The notes beneath the pieces are model-generated. The model did no database searches. It was not told where the DNA came from and saw only the letters and a program-made list of their open reading frames with translations. A DNA stretch of 64,000 nucleotides from Gordonia amicalis NBRC 100051 = JCM 11271 (GTDB lineage Bacteria; Actinomycetota; Actinomycetes; Mycobacteriales; Mycobacteriaceae): positions 46,162 to 110,161 of the forward strand of contig NZ_BANS01000026.1 in the NCBI RefSeq assembly GCF_000332995.1, in the 5' to 3' direction. Positions 40,294-48,485 of the stretch are shown in pieces. Each line of letters starts with the position of its first letter. Positions within the stretch are counted from its first letter, which is position 1. The position numbers and the translations under genes were made by a program.

Positions 40294-41754
40294 GTGTCCT
40301 TCGATGCCAGTCACGGCGATTCGCCCGCGCGAGGCTCGGTTGTTCCCGGCTCGGTGGTCGCCGGTCACCGCATCGAACGGGTGCTCCACGAATCCGCGGT
40401 GAGCACGACCTGTCGCGCGGTCCCGGTGCAGTCGGGTCCCCCTTCCTCCGGCCCACCCGGACCCGAACCCGTAGTCCTCACCGTGGTCGACCCGGCGCGT
40501 TCGGCAGATCCACATTTTCGTGACTGGTTCGCACGTTCCAATGAATTGGCTTCCGGCGCCAGACATCCCGCGATCGCCCGAATCGCCGGCCACGGACTGA
40601 CCGACGGCCGGCTGTGGGTCGCCACGGCGCCGATACCCGCCACCGACGCCGCCGAACTGATCCGACGCCATCCCGACGGCATCGACATCGACCTGGCGGT
40701 GCGCATCATCGGTGCCGTCGGAGACGCCCTCGACGCCGCACATCGCCGCGGGCTGGTCCACGGCGGCCTCACGACCGCCGACATCCTGATCTCGGCCCGC
40801 CCGGATTCGGCTTCGTCGGAGATCACCGCCTCCGACATCGCCGGCCCCGGTGCCGTCACCCTGCGCGGTTTCGGCCTGACGCCACCCGCCCACGATGAGG
40901 ACACCCCGCACCCGGAAACCGATGTCGCCGCAGTCGGCCGAATTCTCGTCGAGCTGCTCACCGGCACCACTTCGGTTGCCAGACACCGTATTACGGGAGC
41001 GGTATCCCCCGCTTTCCACTCGGCGCTCGCCCGCGCTCTCGATCCGCAGCCCGATCACCGCTATCGGACCTGCGCGGAGTTCGTCCGGGCCGCCGACCTC
41101 GCCCTCCACCTGACTCACACGGACGGGGAGCCACCGACCGAGGTGATCAGCTCACCGCCGCGGGCCTTCCAGCCGGCGTGGAATCCCGATCGGCCGACCG
41201 AACTCGTCGCCGGCCACCATCCGACACGTCAGAACAGACCCGACACGCCACCGCGACGCCCGACACTCACGCCACTGGTGGTGGCGCTCGTGGTGGTCGC
41301 GATCTGCGTGGGCACGGTGATCGTCCTCGGCGCCCGCAACGCGCCACCACCGTGGCCGCCGGCGGTCGCGCCGATCGCCGACGCCTTTCCGCGACTGCTG
41401 CCCGATTCTCCCGACCAGCAGGGCTGGCGGGATGCGGCCTGCGAGGCCGTGTTCCGCGACGGCCTCGACGCCATCACGTGCTCCGACGCCGAGCAGGTGA
41501 CCTACGTCGTCTGGCACACGGCCACACCCATCGCACGGGACACCGTCACCGCACCGCTCGAGGGGTTTCCGGGTGACGAGATCCAGTGGCGGGACGGTCC
41601 CGCGTCGTCGAGCCGGGACAGTCTCGCCGACGGCTGGGTCGTCACCAATTTCGTCGCGCCGGCGCGTGAGCCGTACACGGTGATCACCACATGGCCCGGT
41701 CATTCGGGACGTCAGATCCTCGACGCCTGGTGGCGCACCGCACCACTCGGCTGA
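40294..41754 (+). CDS. Membrane-anchored pseudokinase with extracytoplasmic domain
   Basis: A 486-residue protein with the layout of a bacterial receptor Ser/Thr kinase: cytosolic kinase fold (about 20-275), one membrane helix (about 326-347), then a roughly 135-residue exported domain with two Cys. The catalytic residues are gone. The glycine loop is absent, the VAIK Lys position reads VVLTVVD, the HRD motif reads VHGGL (about 156), and DFG reads GFG (about 192). It cannot be an ordinary kinase. It probably binds partners or ligands. GGGAG precedes the GTG at 40294. It converges on the pseudokinase/antiporter operon. Confidence 0.85.
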   Translation: MSFDASHGDSPARGSVVPGSVVAGHRIERVLHESAVSTTCRAVPVQSGPPSSGPPGPEPVVLTVVDPARSADPHFRDWFARSNELASGARHPAIARIAGHGLTDGRLWVATAPIPATDAAELIRRHPDGIDIDLAVRIIGAVGDALDAAHRRGLVHGGLTTADILISARPDSASSEITASDIAGPGAVTLRGFGLTPPAHDEDTPHPETDVAAVGRILVELLTGTTSVARHRITGAVSPAFHSALARALDPQPDHRYRTCAEFVRAADLALHLTHTDGEPPTEVISSPPRAFQPAWNPDRPTELVAGHHPTRQNRPDTPPRRPTLTPLVVALVVVAICVGTVIVLGARNAPPPWPPAVAPIADAFPRLLPDSPDQQGWRDAACEAVFRDGLDAITCSDAEQVTYVVWHTATPIARDTVTAPLEGFPGDEIQWRDGPASSSRDSLADGWVVTNFVAPAREPYTVITTWPGHSGRQILDAWWRTAPLG

Positions 41755-41767
41755 GCGACAGTCCGCC

Positions 41768-42580
41768 TCACCGACCCCGGAGCGCGTCGACCCGCTCGGC
41801 GACCTGCAGCGCGGTCGACGGCCGGCTTCCGGCCAGGGCAAGACAATTGGCGATCAGCGTGCGCTCGTCCCGATTCAGGTTCTCCGACAGTGCGGGTGGC
41901 GTCGACAGTGCAGCTCGGATCGCCAGCAACGGCTGGGTGTCGGGCACCTGGCCGTACACCCCCTCGTCGGTGAGCGCTCGATGCAGACAGGCGCCGAGTG
42001 ACCAGATGTCCGTCGCGCGGGACGGCACATCGCCCGCCAGGAGCGCCGGGTCCATGTACTGCACCGCACCCGGCTGAGCGAAGCTGGTGATCGGTTCGTC
42101 CGCCGCGAGAACCCGGGCGAGCCCGAGATCGGATATCTTCCCGCCGGTCTCGGTCACCATGATGCTCGACGGCGTGATGTTCGCGTGGGCGATGCCGGCT
42201 TCGTGCAGGGCGTCGACGCCTCGCGCCGCGTCGGCGACCGCGGCGAGCCGCTCGTCCCGGCTCAGGGGGCGCGCGGGTGTGCCGAGTGATCCGAGCGGGA
42301 AGTATTCCATCGCATACATGAACTGGCCCTGGAGAACTGCGTCGTACAGACCGGCCAGGTAGGGCGAGGCGACCGCGGCGAACGCACGCAGTTCGCGCAC
42401 GCCGCGGCGGTAGGCGTCGTCGCTGCACACACCGCTGAAGACCTTGACCACCACGCGATCGGTCGACAGGCCCAGCCGTGCGGGGGGTACGGCGAGATAG
42501 AACGTTCCGTTGCCGCCGACTCCCAGCTTCTGGAGCACGGTGAAATCCGCCAGCTGTTGCGGGATCTCGACAGTGGCCAT
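41768..42580 (-). CDS. Soluble kinase-fold protein lacking the catalytic Asp (pseudokinase)
   Basis: A 270-residue protein that is almost only a kinase domain. The N-lobe is intact: glycine loop LGVGGNGTFYLA, VAIK Lys in VVVKVF, helix-C Glu in VRELRAF. The catalytic loop reads HANITPSSIMV instead of HRDLKPxN, so the catalytic Asp is Asn and the Mg-binding Asn is Ser. DFG reads DLG. ATP binding is plausible; phosphotransfer is doubtful. There is no membrane segment. It starts one base after the antiporter stop and is the last gene of a five-gene operon with an FHA protein. Confidence 0.85.
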   Translation of the reverse strand: MATVEIPQQLADFTVLQKLGVGGNGTFYLAVPPARLGLSTDRVVVKVFSGVCSDDAYRRGVRELRAFAAVASPYLAGLYDAVLQGQFMYAMEYFPLGSLGTPARPLSRDERLAAVADAARGVDALHEAGIAHANITPSSIMVTETGGKISDLGLARVLAADEPITSFAQPGAVQYMDPALLAGDVPSRATDIWSLGACLHRALTDEGVYGQVPDTQPLLAIRAALSTPPALSENLNRDERTLIANCLALAGSRPSTALQVAERVDALRGR

Positions 42581-42581
42581 G

Positions 42582-44735
42582 TCAGTGCCTCTCTTTCGCG
42601 GCAGATCCGGCGTCGGTGGTCTGCGTGGTGTCGGTGGTTTGCGTGGTGTCGGTGGCGTTCGTGGTGGAATCGGCGGATGCCGGAGCCTCGGCGTACAGCG
42701 TGGCCATCCGGTCCCCCAGGGCTTCTTCGCTCGTCTCGGTGTTGTCGACGACGGTCACCGGGGTGTCCGAGCCACGCCCGCGGGCGTCGTCGTCGGCGGC
42801 GGAGACCGTGAAGGCGCCGTCCTCACCGCGGTGACGCTTCGGTTCGACGAGGGAGACCCGGACCCCGCGGTCGACGACGGGTCTCAGGTCGGCGAGCCAC
42901 CGGCGACGGGAGCCCGCGGAGACGATCGTGAGAGATCGCGACCCGAACAATGCCAGACCCGCCCCCACCACGGCGGCGGTGCGACCGCTGCGGTTGTCGG
43001 CGACCACGCAGGTGATGACGCTGCGGCCGGGTCCCACACCCGCCGAGGCGTTCTCGTCGACGATCGCCACCGGCGCCGCCCGCAGCATCTCACCGAGCTC
43101 GCGATCGGCGGCGTCGATGACGATCACGTCGGCGTTGGCGTTTCGGGTCATCGCGTCGAGGTCGGTGGCCGGGTCGGCGCTGAACCGGCACAGAACCGAC
43201 ACCGACCCAGCGCCGGTCAGCGAGGCACCGAGCAGGTTCAGTTTCTCGACGACCGACGCCATGGCCGCGAAGTCGGGCACCACCGGCACACCGACCTCGA
43301 GGCGCTTCGCCGGGCTGTCCGTCGCGGTGAGCAGACCCGCCAGCACGACGTCGTAACCCGTTGTGCAATCGAGCAACCGGCGGTGCCGTGCACGCAGGTC
43401 GTCGACCGTGCCGCCGGGATCGCGCAGGACCACCAGCACCCGCGGTGCGGTCGCGGCGGCCAGCGCTCGACGCTCGGCCGCGGCGATGTCGTTCGCCACC
43501 ACCACGTCCGGATACACCAGGCGGAGCAGCGGTTCGGTCAGCACCGTGGTCACCAGCGCCATCACCACGAGCATCGCGAAGAGGTCGTCGCTGAGGACGC
43601 CGAGGTCGCGTCCCGCCGAGAGGATCACGAGTTCGGTGAGACCCCGGGTGTTCATGAGTACGGCGATCGCCGCGCTCTGCCGCGTGGGTATCGCGCTGGC
43701 CCGCGCACCCGCGTAGGCGCCGAGGAACTTGCCGGCGATCGCGACGACCAGCACGAGACCCAACTGCCAGAGCCCCGACAGCCCGATGCCCGCGAGGTCC
43801 ACGCTCAGGCCGGTGACGACGAAGAACATCGGCAGCAACAGCAGCACGCTGACCTGTTCGAGCCGTTCCAGGATCTCCCGGTGCAACTGCTCGGCACCGA
43901 CTTTCGGCATCACCGCGCCGAACATGAACGCACCGAAGATCTGGTGGATGCCGATGACGTCGGTGACCGCCGAGGACAGGAACACCCCGATGAGGATGAC
44001 CGCCAGGATGTCCGGGCTGAGACGTCCCGCCGAGTCCCGCCACTCGACCAGCTTGGCCAGCAGTGGGCGCACGATGCCGAACATGACCGCCGCGTACACC
44101 AGGGTCATCCCGACGATCTTGGCCACCTCCAGCGGATCACCGCCCTCGATGATCGCGATGATGAACGCGAGCAGGGTCCACGCGAGGATGTCGTCGACCG
44201 CAGCAGCGGCCAGACTGAAGACCCCGGGGACGGTCCGCATCATCCCGCGGTCGGCGAGGATGCGGGCGAGCACCGGGAAGGCGGTGATCGACATCGCGAC
44301 GCCCATGAACAGGACCATGCCGAGCCGTTCGATCTCGACTCCGCCGACGGTGTCGTGCGACGGGTACAGCAGAAGTCCCAGCGCCGCACCGAGTCCGAAC
44401 GGCAGCACGATCGAGCACGCCGAGATGCTCGCCGCCGCACGCTCACGACCTCGCGTCAGTCGCATGTCGAGTTCGAGGCCGACGATGAACATGAACAGCA
44501 CGAGACCGATCTGCGCGAGCCCACCCAGGAGCGGACGCACCTCTTCGGGGAACAACCACTCGTCGGGGTTTCCCGGCAGGAGACCCAACAGACTCGGCCC
44601 CAACGCGATTCCGGCCGCGATCTCACCGACGACGGCCGGCTGGCGCACCGCACGGGCGATCATCCCACCGACGCGGGCGACCGCGATGATGACCGCGACA
44701 TCCAGGAGAAGGAACGCGACCGTGTGCTTGTCCAT
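42582..44735 (-). CDS. CPA2-family cation:proton antiporter with long cytosolic tail
   Basis: A 717-residue protein. Residues 1-390 form about twelve helices of the KefB/CPA2 type (PAVVGEIAAGIALGPSLLG, FIVGLELDM and the AAAAVDDILAW ion site). Residues from about 420 to 665 form a soluble tail of alternating strands and helices (APRVLVVLRDPGG, ADVIVIDAADRELG, RSVITCVVADNRSG). It resembles Usp-like pairs in plant CHX exchangers rather than a TrkA-N domain. A Thr-rich tail with TDTTQT repeats ends the protein. It probably exchanges K+ or Na+ for H+. The start is ATG 44735. FHA and pseudokinase genes flank it. Confidence 0.88.
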   Translation of the reverse strand: MDKHTVAFLLLDVAVIIAVARVGGMIARAVRQPAVVGEIAAGIALGPSLLGLLPGNPDEWLFPEEVRPLLGGLAQIGLVLFMFIVGLELDMRLTRGRERAAASISACSIVLPFGLGAALGLLLYPSHDTVGGVEIERLGMVLFMGVAMSITAFPVLARILADRGMMRTVPGVFSLAAAAVDDILAWTLLAFIIAIIEGGDPLEVAKIVGMTLVYAAVMFGIVRPLLAKLVEWRDSAGRLSPDILAVILIGVFLSSAVTDVIGIHQIFGAFMFGAVMPKVGAEQLHREILERLEQVSVLLLLPMFFVVTGLSVDLAGIGLSGLWQLGLVLVVAIAGKFLGAYAGARASAIPTRQSAAIAVLMNTRGLTELVILSAGRDLGVLSDDLFAMLVVMALVTTVLTEPLLRLVYPDVVVANDIAAAERRALAAATAPRVLVVLRDPGGTVDDLRARHRRLLDCTTGYDVVLAGLLTATDSPAKRLEVGVPVVPDFAAMASVVEKLNLLGASLTGAGSVSVLCRFSADPATDLDAMTRNANADVIVIDAADRELGEMLRAAPVAIVDENASAGVGPGRSVITCVVADNRSGRTAAVVGAGLALFGSRSLTIVSAGSRRRWLADLRPVVDRGVRVSLVEPKRHRGEDGAFTVSAADDDARGRGSDTPVTVVDNTETSEEALGDRMATLYAEAPASADSTTNATDTTQTTDTTQTTDAGSAAKERH
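42616..42669. repeat. 18-base tandem repeat in the antiporter 3' end
   Basis: Three units (42616-42633, 42634-42651, 42652-42669). The first two differ at one base; the third is diverged. It encodes TDTTQT repeats in the Thr-rich C-terminus, which could be phosphorylation targets for FHA recognition. Confidence 0.8.
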
Positions 44736-44752
44736 GTCAGGTCCTGGCCGTC

Positions 44753-46183
44753 TCAGATTCGGGCATGGTGCGACTCGAAGATGAAGTGGCGTCCTCCGAT
44801 ACGCACATGCGACCCCGGAACCAGTACATGGGGACGATGCGGGAGCAGGCGCACCTCCCGGTTCCCGCTGCTCGGGTCGGCGACGAACGTGCCGTTCGCC
44901 GAACCGAGGTCGACGAGCTGGACAGTCCACTCGACCAGCCGGATCTCGACGTGGCGGCGCGACAGCTGTCCGGTCTCGTCCTGGACGCGAATCGGTTTCG
45001 GGCTCCCGGCCCGTCCACCGCCGGATGATCCGGGTTCGCGGCCGATGACCAGGTCCTCGTCGAGCAGGAAGGTGAAGCCGTTGTCGAGTAGGAGCCAGCC
45101 GAGCGGCGGGCGCTCACCTTCGACGAGGAAGGTCGTCAGCTGATCCATCCGGATGCCGCAGACCCCGCACAGCCACGACTGCGGGTGGTTGAGATGGCCT
45201 CGGGAGCATCGGATTCCGTGCACCTTGGCCCGCGAGGCCTCGATCTTCACGACCTCGGTCGCGGGCCGCTGATGCTCTTCCTTCGGCAACGGGGCCCGCG
45301 GTTCGAGATGTTCGGCGAACGGGTCGGGCTGGGCGAACGGCGACTGCTGGACCGCGGGCGCGGCCGGCATCGGCTCCGTGGGGAGTGGCTCACCGGCCCC
45401 CGGCTGCCCCACCGGGGTCCCGCCCAGCGGGGTCGAGGTGAACGGCAGGGGCTCCGCCACCGGCGCGGCATGCGCCGGTGGCGACAGTTCGTCGACATCC
45501 GGTCGCATCCGCTCGGTCGTCCCCATCTGGTCCGGTTCCTGTTCGGGCTGAGGCTCCGGCTCGGGCTGTGGTTCGGGCTCGGGCTGCGGTGCCGGCTCGG
45601 GCTGCGGTTCGGGCTCGGGCTGCGGCGCAGCCGCCTCGGGAGCCGGGATCCGCGACGAGGCGGGAAGCGGATGGAATTCGGTGCCGCGCAAACCCAGCGG
45701 CGTGTGCAGCAGAGCCCCGGAGGCGGGGACGACGCCGTCGACGAGGTCGAATCGTTCCTCGCCGACCTCGGCCGGGACGGTCCCCTCCAGGTACAGGCCG
45801 AGCCCCTCGAAGGGCCACGGGACGGCCTTGTCGTAGGTCTCGCCGGGAGCGGGCTCGATCCGTTTGCCGTCGGTCTCCCCGTAGACCCTGCCCGACAGGA
45901 AGATCGCGATCCCGACGTTGTCGGGTGCGGCGAAGGCGATGTCGATCTGCTCGTCGGCGGTCAGTACGAGTTGCGCGAGCGCGCGGACGAGATGACGGCC
46001 GCGCCGGGGCGCGGAATCCGGTACCGAAACCGCTGATTCGATGTCGAGGAGGTCGGTGATGAACGCGGCCGGCACCGTGTCCGCGATCAGACAGAGGAAT
46101 GCGGGTTTGCGGATCACGATCCCGGCACCGGGGATCAGCGTCACCGTGGGGGTCACGCTCGGGATGTCGCCCGGAATGGTCAC
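44753..46183 (-). CDS. FHA-domain protein with Cys motif and Pro/Glu/Gln linker
   Basis: A 476-residue protein. An N-terminal beta-rich domain of unknown family (about 1-175) is followed by a repetitive Pro-Glu-Gln linker (about 205-245) and a Cys/His cluster (C-x13-C-x2-C around CSRGHLNHP...LCGVCG) that looks like a zinc ribbon. A C-terminal FHA domain has the phosphothreonine-binding pattern GREPG, SRRHVEI and GSANGTF. FHA domains read phosphothreonine, often written by Pkn kinases. GTG 46183 has AAGGAGG upstream and overlaps the previous stop. The gene lies between a membrane protein and the antiporter. Confidence 0.87.
   Translation of the reverse strand: MTIPGDIPSVTPTVTLIPGAGIVIRKPAFLCLIADTVPAAFITDLLDIESAVSVPDSAPRRGRHLVRALAQLVLTADEQIDIAFAAPDNVGIAIFLSGRVYGETDGKRIEPAPGETYDKAVPWPFEGLGLYLEGTVPAEVGEERFDLVDGVVPASGALLHTPLGLRGTEFHPLPASSRIPAPEAAAPQPEPEPQPEPAPQPEPEPQPEPEPQPEQEPDQMGTTERMRPDVDELSPPAHAAPVAEPLPFTSTPLGGTPVGQPGAGEPLPTEPMPAAPAVQQSPFAQPDPFAEHLEPRAPLPKEEHQRPATEVVKIEASRAKVHGIRCSRGHLNHPQSWLCGVCGIRMDQLTTFLVEGERPPLGWLLLDNGFTFLLDEDLVIGREPGSSGGGRAGSPKPIRVQDETGQLSRRHVEIRLVEWTVQLVDLGSANGTFVADPSSGNREVRLLPHRPHVLVPGSHVRIGGRHFIFESHHARI
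45535..45626. repeat. Degenerate Pro/Glu/Gln-coding repeat
   Basis: Repeated GGCTCGGGCTGCGG-like units encode PQPEPEPQPE in the FHA protein linker. This is an in-frame low-complexity repeat likely to vary in length between strains. Confidence 0.75.
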
Positions 46184-46629
46184 AGGAACCGTCCTCCTTG
46201 GAATCGCCAGTGCGGGAAGATCACTCGTAGCGGACCGTTGACCGCGACCCACACCAGCAGCCAGGTGGTGACGAACTGGACCGCGAACACGAACGGCGAC
46301 GGCCGGAGCTCCTCGGGCAGCAGCCCGGTCACGTCGATGACCAGCCACACCACGATGCCCTCGTTGATCGCGGTGAGCAGCCCGAACAGGGTGGGCCAGT
46401 CCTTCTCCCAGCGGAACTGCTGCAGGAAGTGGTAGATGAACTCCCAGGCGACACCGAGCACGATGACCGTGAACAACACCGTGAAGGCGACGCGGTAGAC
46501 GTCGAGGATCGTGGGATCACCCGAGGAGATCAGCCACAGGAACGGCACCAGGACGATGGTCCACAACCCGCCGAGGATGCCGAGCACCAGCACGCGGGTC
46601 TGGATCCGTCCCCACAGGGTGGGCAGCAT
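46180..46629 (-). CDS. Small four-helix membrane protein of unknown function
   Basis: A 149-residue protein I do not recognise. Four hydrophobic helices are predicted at about 12-35, 47-67, 83-103 and 115-137, with a basic/aromatic loop FLQQFRWEKDWPTLF between helices two and three. The C-terminus is basic (PHWRFQGGRFL). It overlaps both neighbours by one to four bases, between the flavoprotein and FHA genes, so it is expressed with them and is a candidate membrane anchor for the module. Confidence 0.75.
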   Translation of the reverse strand: MLPTLWGRIQTRVLVLGILGGLWTIVLVPFLWLISSGDPTILDVYRVAFTVLFTVIVLGVAWEFIYHFLQQFRWEKDWPTLFGLLTAINEGIVVWLVIDVTGLLPEELRPSPFVFAVQFVTTWLLVWVAVNGPLRVIFPHWRFQGGRFL

Positions 46630-48239
46630 CAGTCGACTCCCTTGTTGTTCATCCACCGCCACCACTGGGCGGTCGACCGCCACGGGGTGAGGCGCTTGCA
46701 GAATCCCTGCCGGGCGAGATCGTCGACGATCTCGAGCGCGGCGATCTGCAGACCGAGGAACGTGTCGACACCCGGGAAGTACCCGCCGAGGGTGGCACTG
46801 CCCGATGCGTACAGCTTCCCGTCGCCGTTGCGGGTGCCCTTCAGCTCGAAGTCGCGTTCGACGTCCATCCGGCCGACCGGGTTGATCCCTGCGCCCGTGT
46901 GGTCGAGAAGGTCTCGCAGCAACCGGTGTTCGCGCACGTCGGCCTCGAGCCCGGTGCAGTCGATGACGTAGTCGGCGTACAGCTCGACGGTGCCGTCCGG
47001 CCGGTGTTCCTGTCGGATCGGGGCGTGCGGGTCGACGCGCACGGTCGTCACCACACCCTGGCCGCCCGGTCCCGGCACCAGGCTCTCGGCCTTGCCGACC
47101 GCCACCCGGTACCACCCTTCCCGGCGTCCGCGCGCGAGCTGTTCCTGCCAGTCGTCGCGGACCGGGGTGTTGGTGCCACCCATCTGTTTGTAGGCCTCGG
47201 CGCGTTCGTGTCCCTCGAGTTTGCGCATGCGCGCCTTGAGCTGTCCACCCCACACCGACTTCGGATAGTTGAAGCCCTGGTAGGCCCACCCGTCTCTGCC
47301 CTTGCGCCGCATGAAGATGTGCGGTCCGTGGGGTTTGTCGTAGTAAGTGCGGAACAGATGCACGATCTGCGTCTGGAGGCCGAGCGCATCACGGTCGTCG
47401 ATCAGGCGTTGCAGTACACGGGATGCGACGATCCCGGCGCCGCGGATGACGACGGTGCCCGGTTTGCGCTGCAGCGACTGGTAGACGTGTTCGTGCGATT
47501 CGTAGGCGTTGACGACCTTACTGGCGTCGCGATAGGTCTCGCGGAACGCCTGCAGGTCCGGCAGCAGCTTGATTCCCGGATAGCCGATCGCCACATGCAC
47601 CCAGCGGCTGCGGAAGGCGACCCGCTTGGTCGGCGAACTCCCTTGCGGCGGTGTGAGGATCGTGAAGTAGCCGCCGCCCGCGCGGCGTCGGATCATGCGA
47701 ACCTGCCCGCGATGCAGCGACTTCAGATAGCCGATGCGCCGGCACTCCTTCTCCATCGACTCGAACGCCTGCCCCGCCCTCGGGGTGTAGAAGTTCGCGA
47801 AGACGGGCTCCACCAGCACATTCCACAGCGGCTTGATCTTCTTGTCGGCCCACGCCTCGCGGACCGCATACGACGGGAACCCCCAGATGTTGTCGGGTGT
47901 CGACGCCGAATCCGACCGCAGCCGCTCGCCCCGCGGGATCTGCGACACCCGGGTGAGGTACTCGTAGCTGCGCCACGGCACGTCCTGCGGCCCGAGGACC
48001 GCGATCTGGTCGAGCGGAACGCCACAGATCCGCAGATAGTCGACGGTCACGAAGGAACCGATCCCCGAACCCACGGTGACGAACGGGACGTCGACGACCG
48101 GGATGCCCGCCGCCTGCACCATGGCGTCGGTCCACACATCGGTCTCGACGAGTTCGGGTGTGAGGTCCCCGAGGCCGCCGGGTCCCGGCCGTGGAGCGCG
48201 CGGCGGCGGACCGGGCGCGTACGGGACACGACGGGACAT
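46629..48239 (-). CDS. FAD/NAD(P)-binding flavoprotein (monooxygenase-like)
   Basis: A 536-residue protein with a Pro-rich head and two dinucleotide-binding signatures: VTVGSGIGSF at about 56-65 and VIRGAGIVASRV at about 250. This gives a two-Rossmann flavoprotein like class B monooxygenases or lysine/ornithine N-hydroxylases, but no FxGxxxHxxxW motif is seen. A late YVIDCTGLEAD and LYASGSATLGGYFPG complete the FAD domain. The reaction is unknown. It is the first gene of the leftward FHA/antiporter operon, divergent from the AurF-like gene. Confidence 0.82.
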   Translation of the reverse strand: MSRRVPYAPGPPPRAPRPGPGGLGDLTPELVETDVWTDAMVQAAGIPVVDVPFVTVGSGIGSFVTVDYLRICGVPLDQIAVLGPQDVPWRSYEYLTRVSQIPRGERLRSDSASTPDNIWGFPSYAVREAWADKKIKPLWNVLVEPVFANFYTPRAGQAFESMEKECRRIGYLKSLHRGQVRMIRRRAGGGYFTILTPPQGSSPTKRVAFRSRWVHVAIGYPGIKLLPDLQAFRETYRDASKVVNAYESHEHVYQSLQRKPGTVVIRGAGIVASRVLQRLIDDRDALGLQTQIVHLFRTYYDKPHGPHIFMRRKGRDGWAYQGFNYPKSVWGGQLKARMRKLEGHERAEAYKQMGGTNTPVRDDWQEQLARGRREGWYRVAVGKAESLVPGPGGQGVVTTVRVDPHAPIRQEHRPDGTVELYADYVIDCTGLEADVREHRLLRDLLDHTGAGINPVGRMDVERDFELKGTRNGDGKLYASGSATLGGYFPGVDTFLGLQIAALEIVDDLARQGFCKRLTPWRSTAQWWRWMNNKGVD

Positions 48240-48398
48240 CGCTTTCCTCCGATGAGGTCGGGTGGCACGGATTGTGCGGTAACTCTAACGTGCGAAGCGG
48301 TCCGCAACGGCGTGAAACCAGCCGAACGAATTACGTCCGTCTCAGCTGGTCAGCGGGCAAACCGGACCGGGTCGGACCACGGAACGTGACATTGAGTG

Positions 48399-48428
48399 TT
48401 GACAAATAGCGGAGCGTCGAAATACGTT
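48399..48428 (+). promoter_or_regulatory. Probable sigma-70 promoter of the AurF-like gene
   Basis: TTGACA at 48399-48404 and TACGTT at 48423-48428, separated by 18 bases, lie 58 bases before the ATG at 48486. The -35 is a perfect consensus, rare in this window. It lies in a 246-base divergent gap. The opposite promoter for the flavoprotein operon must also lie here, but I cannot place it. Confidence 0.5.
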
Positions 48429-48485
48429 CGACTCATCCGCTGTGGCCATCCGCACATGGCCCGGCCCACCTCGAAGGACGCGACG

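Noticed and set aside
42616..42669. CRISPR-like repeats
   Set aside because: The repeats lack spacers and are in-frame coding repeats; no cas genes are present. The same holds for 52891-52935 and 45535-45626.
42510..45143. 877-codon forward ORF opposite the antiporter
   Set aside because: It has low-complexity His/Arg/Asp composition without domains, while the minus strand encodes clear antiporter and FHA proteins.
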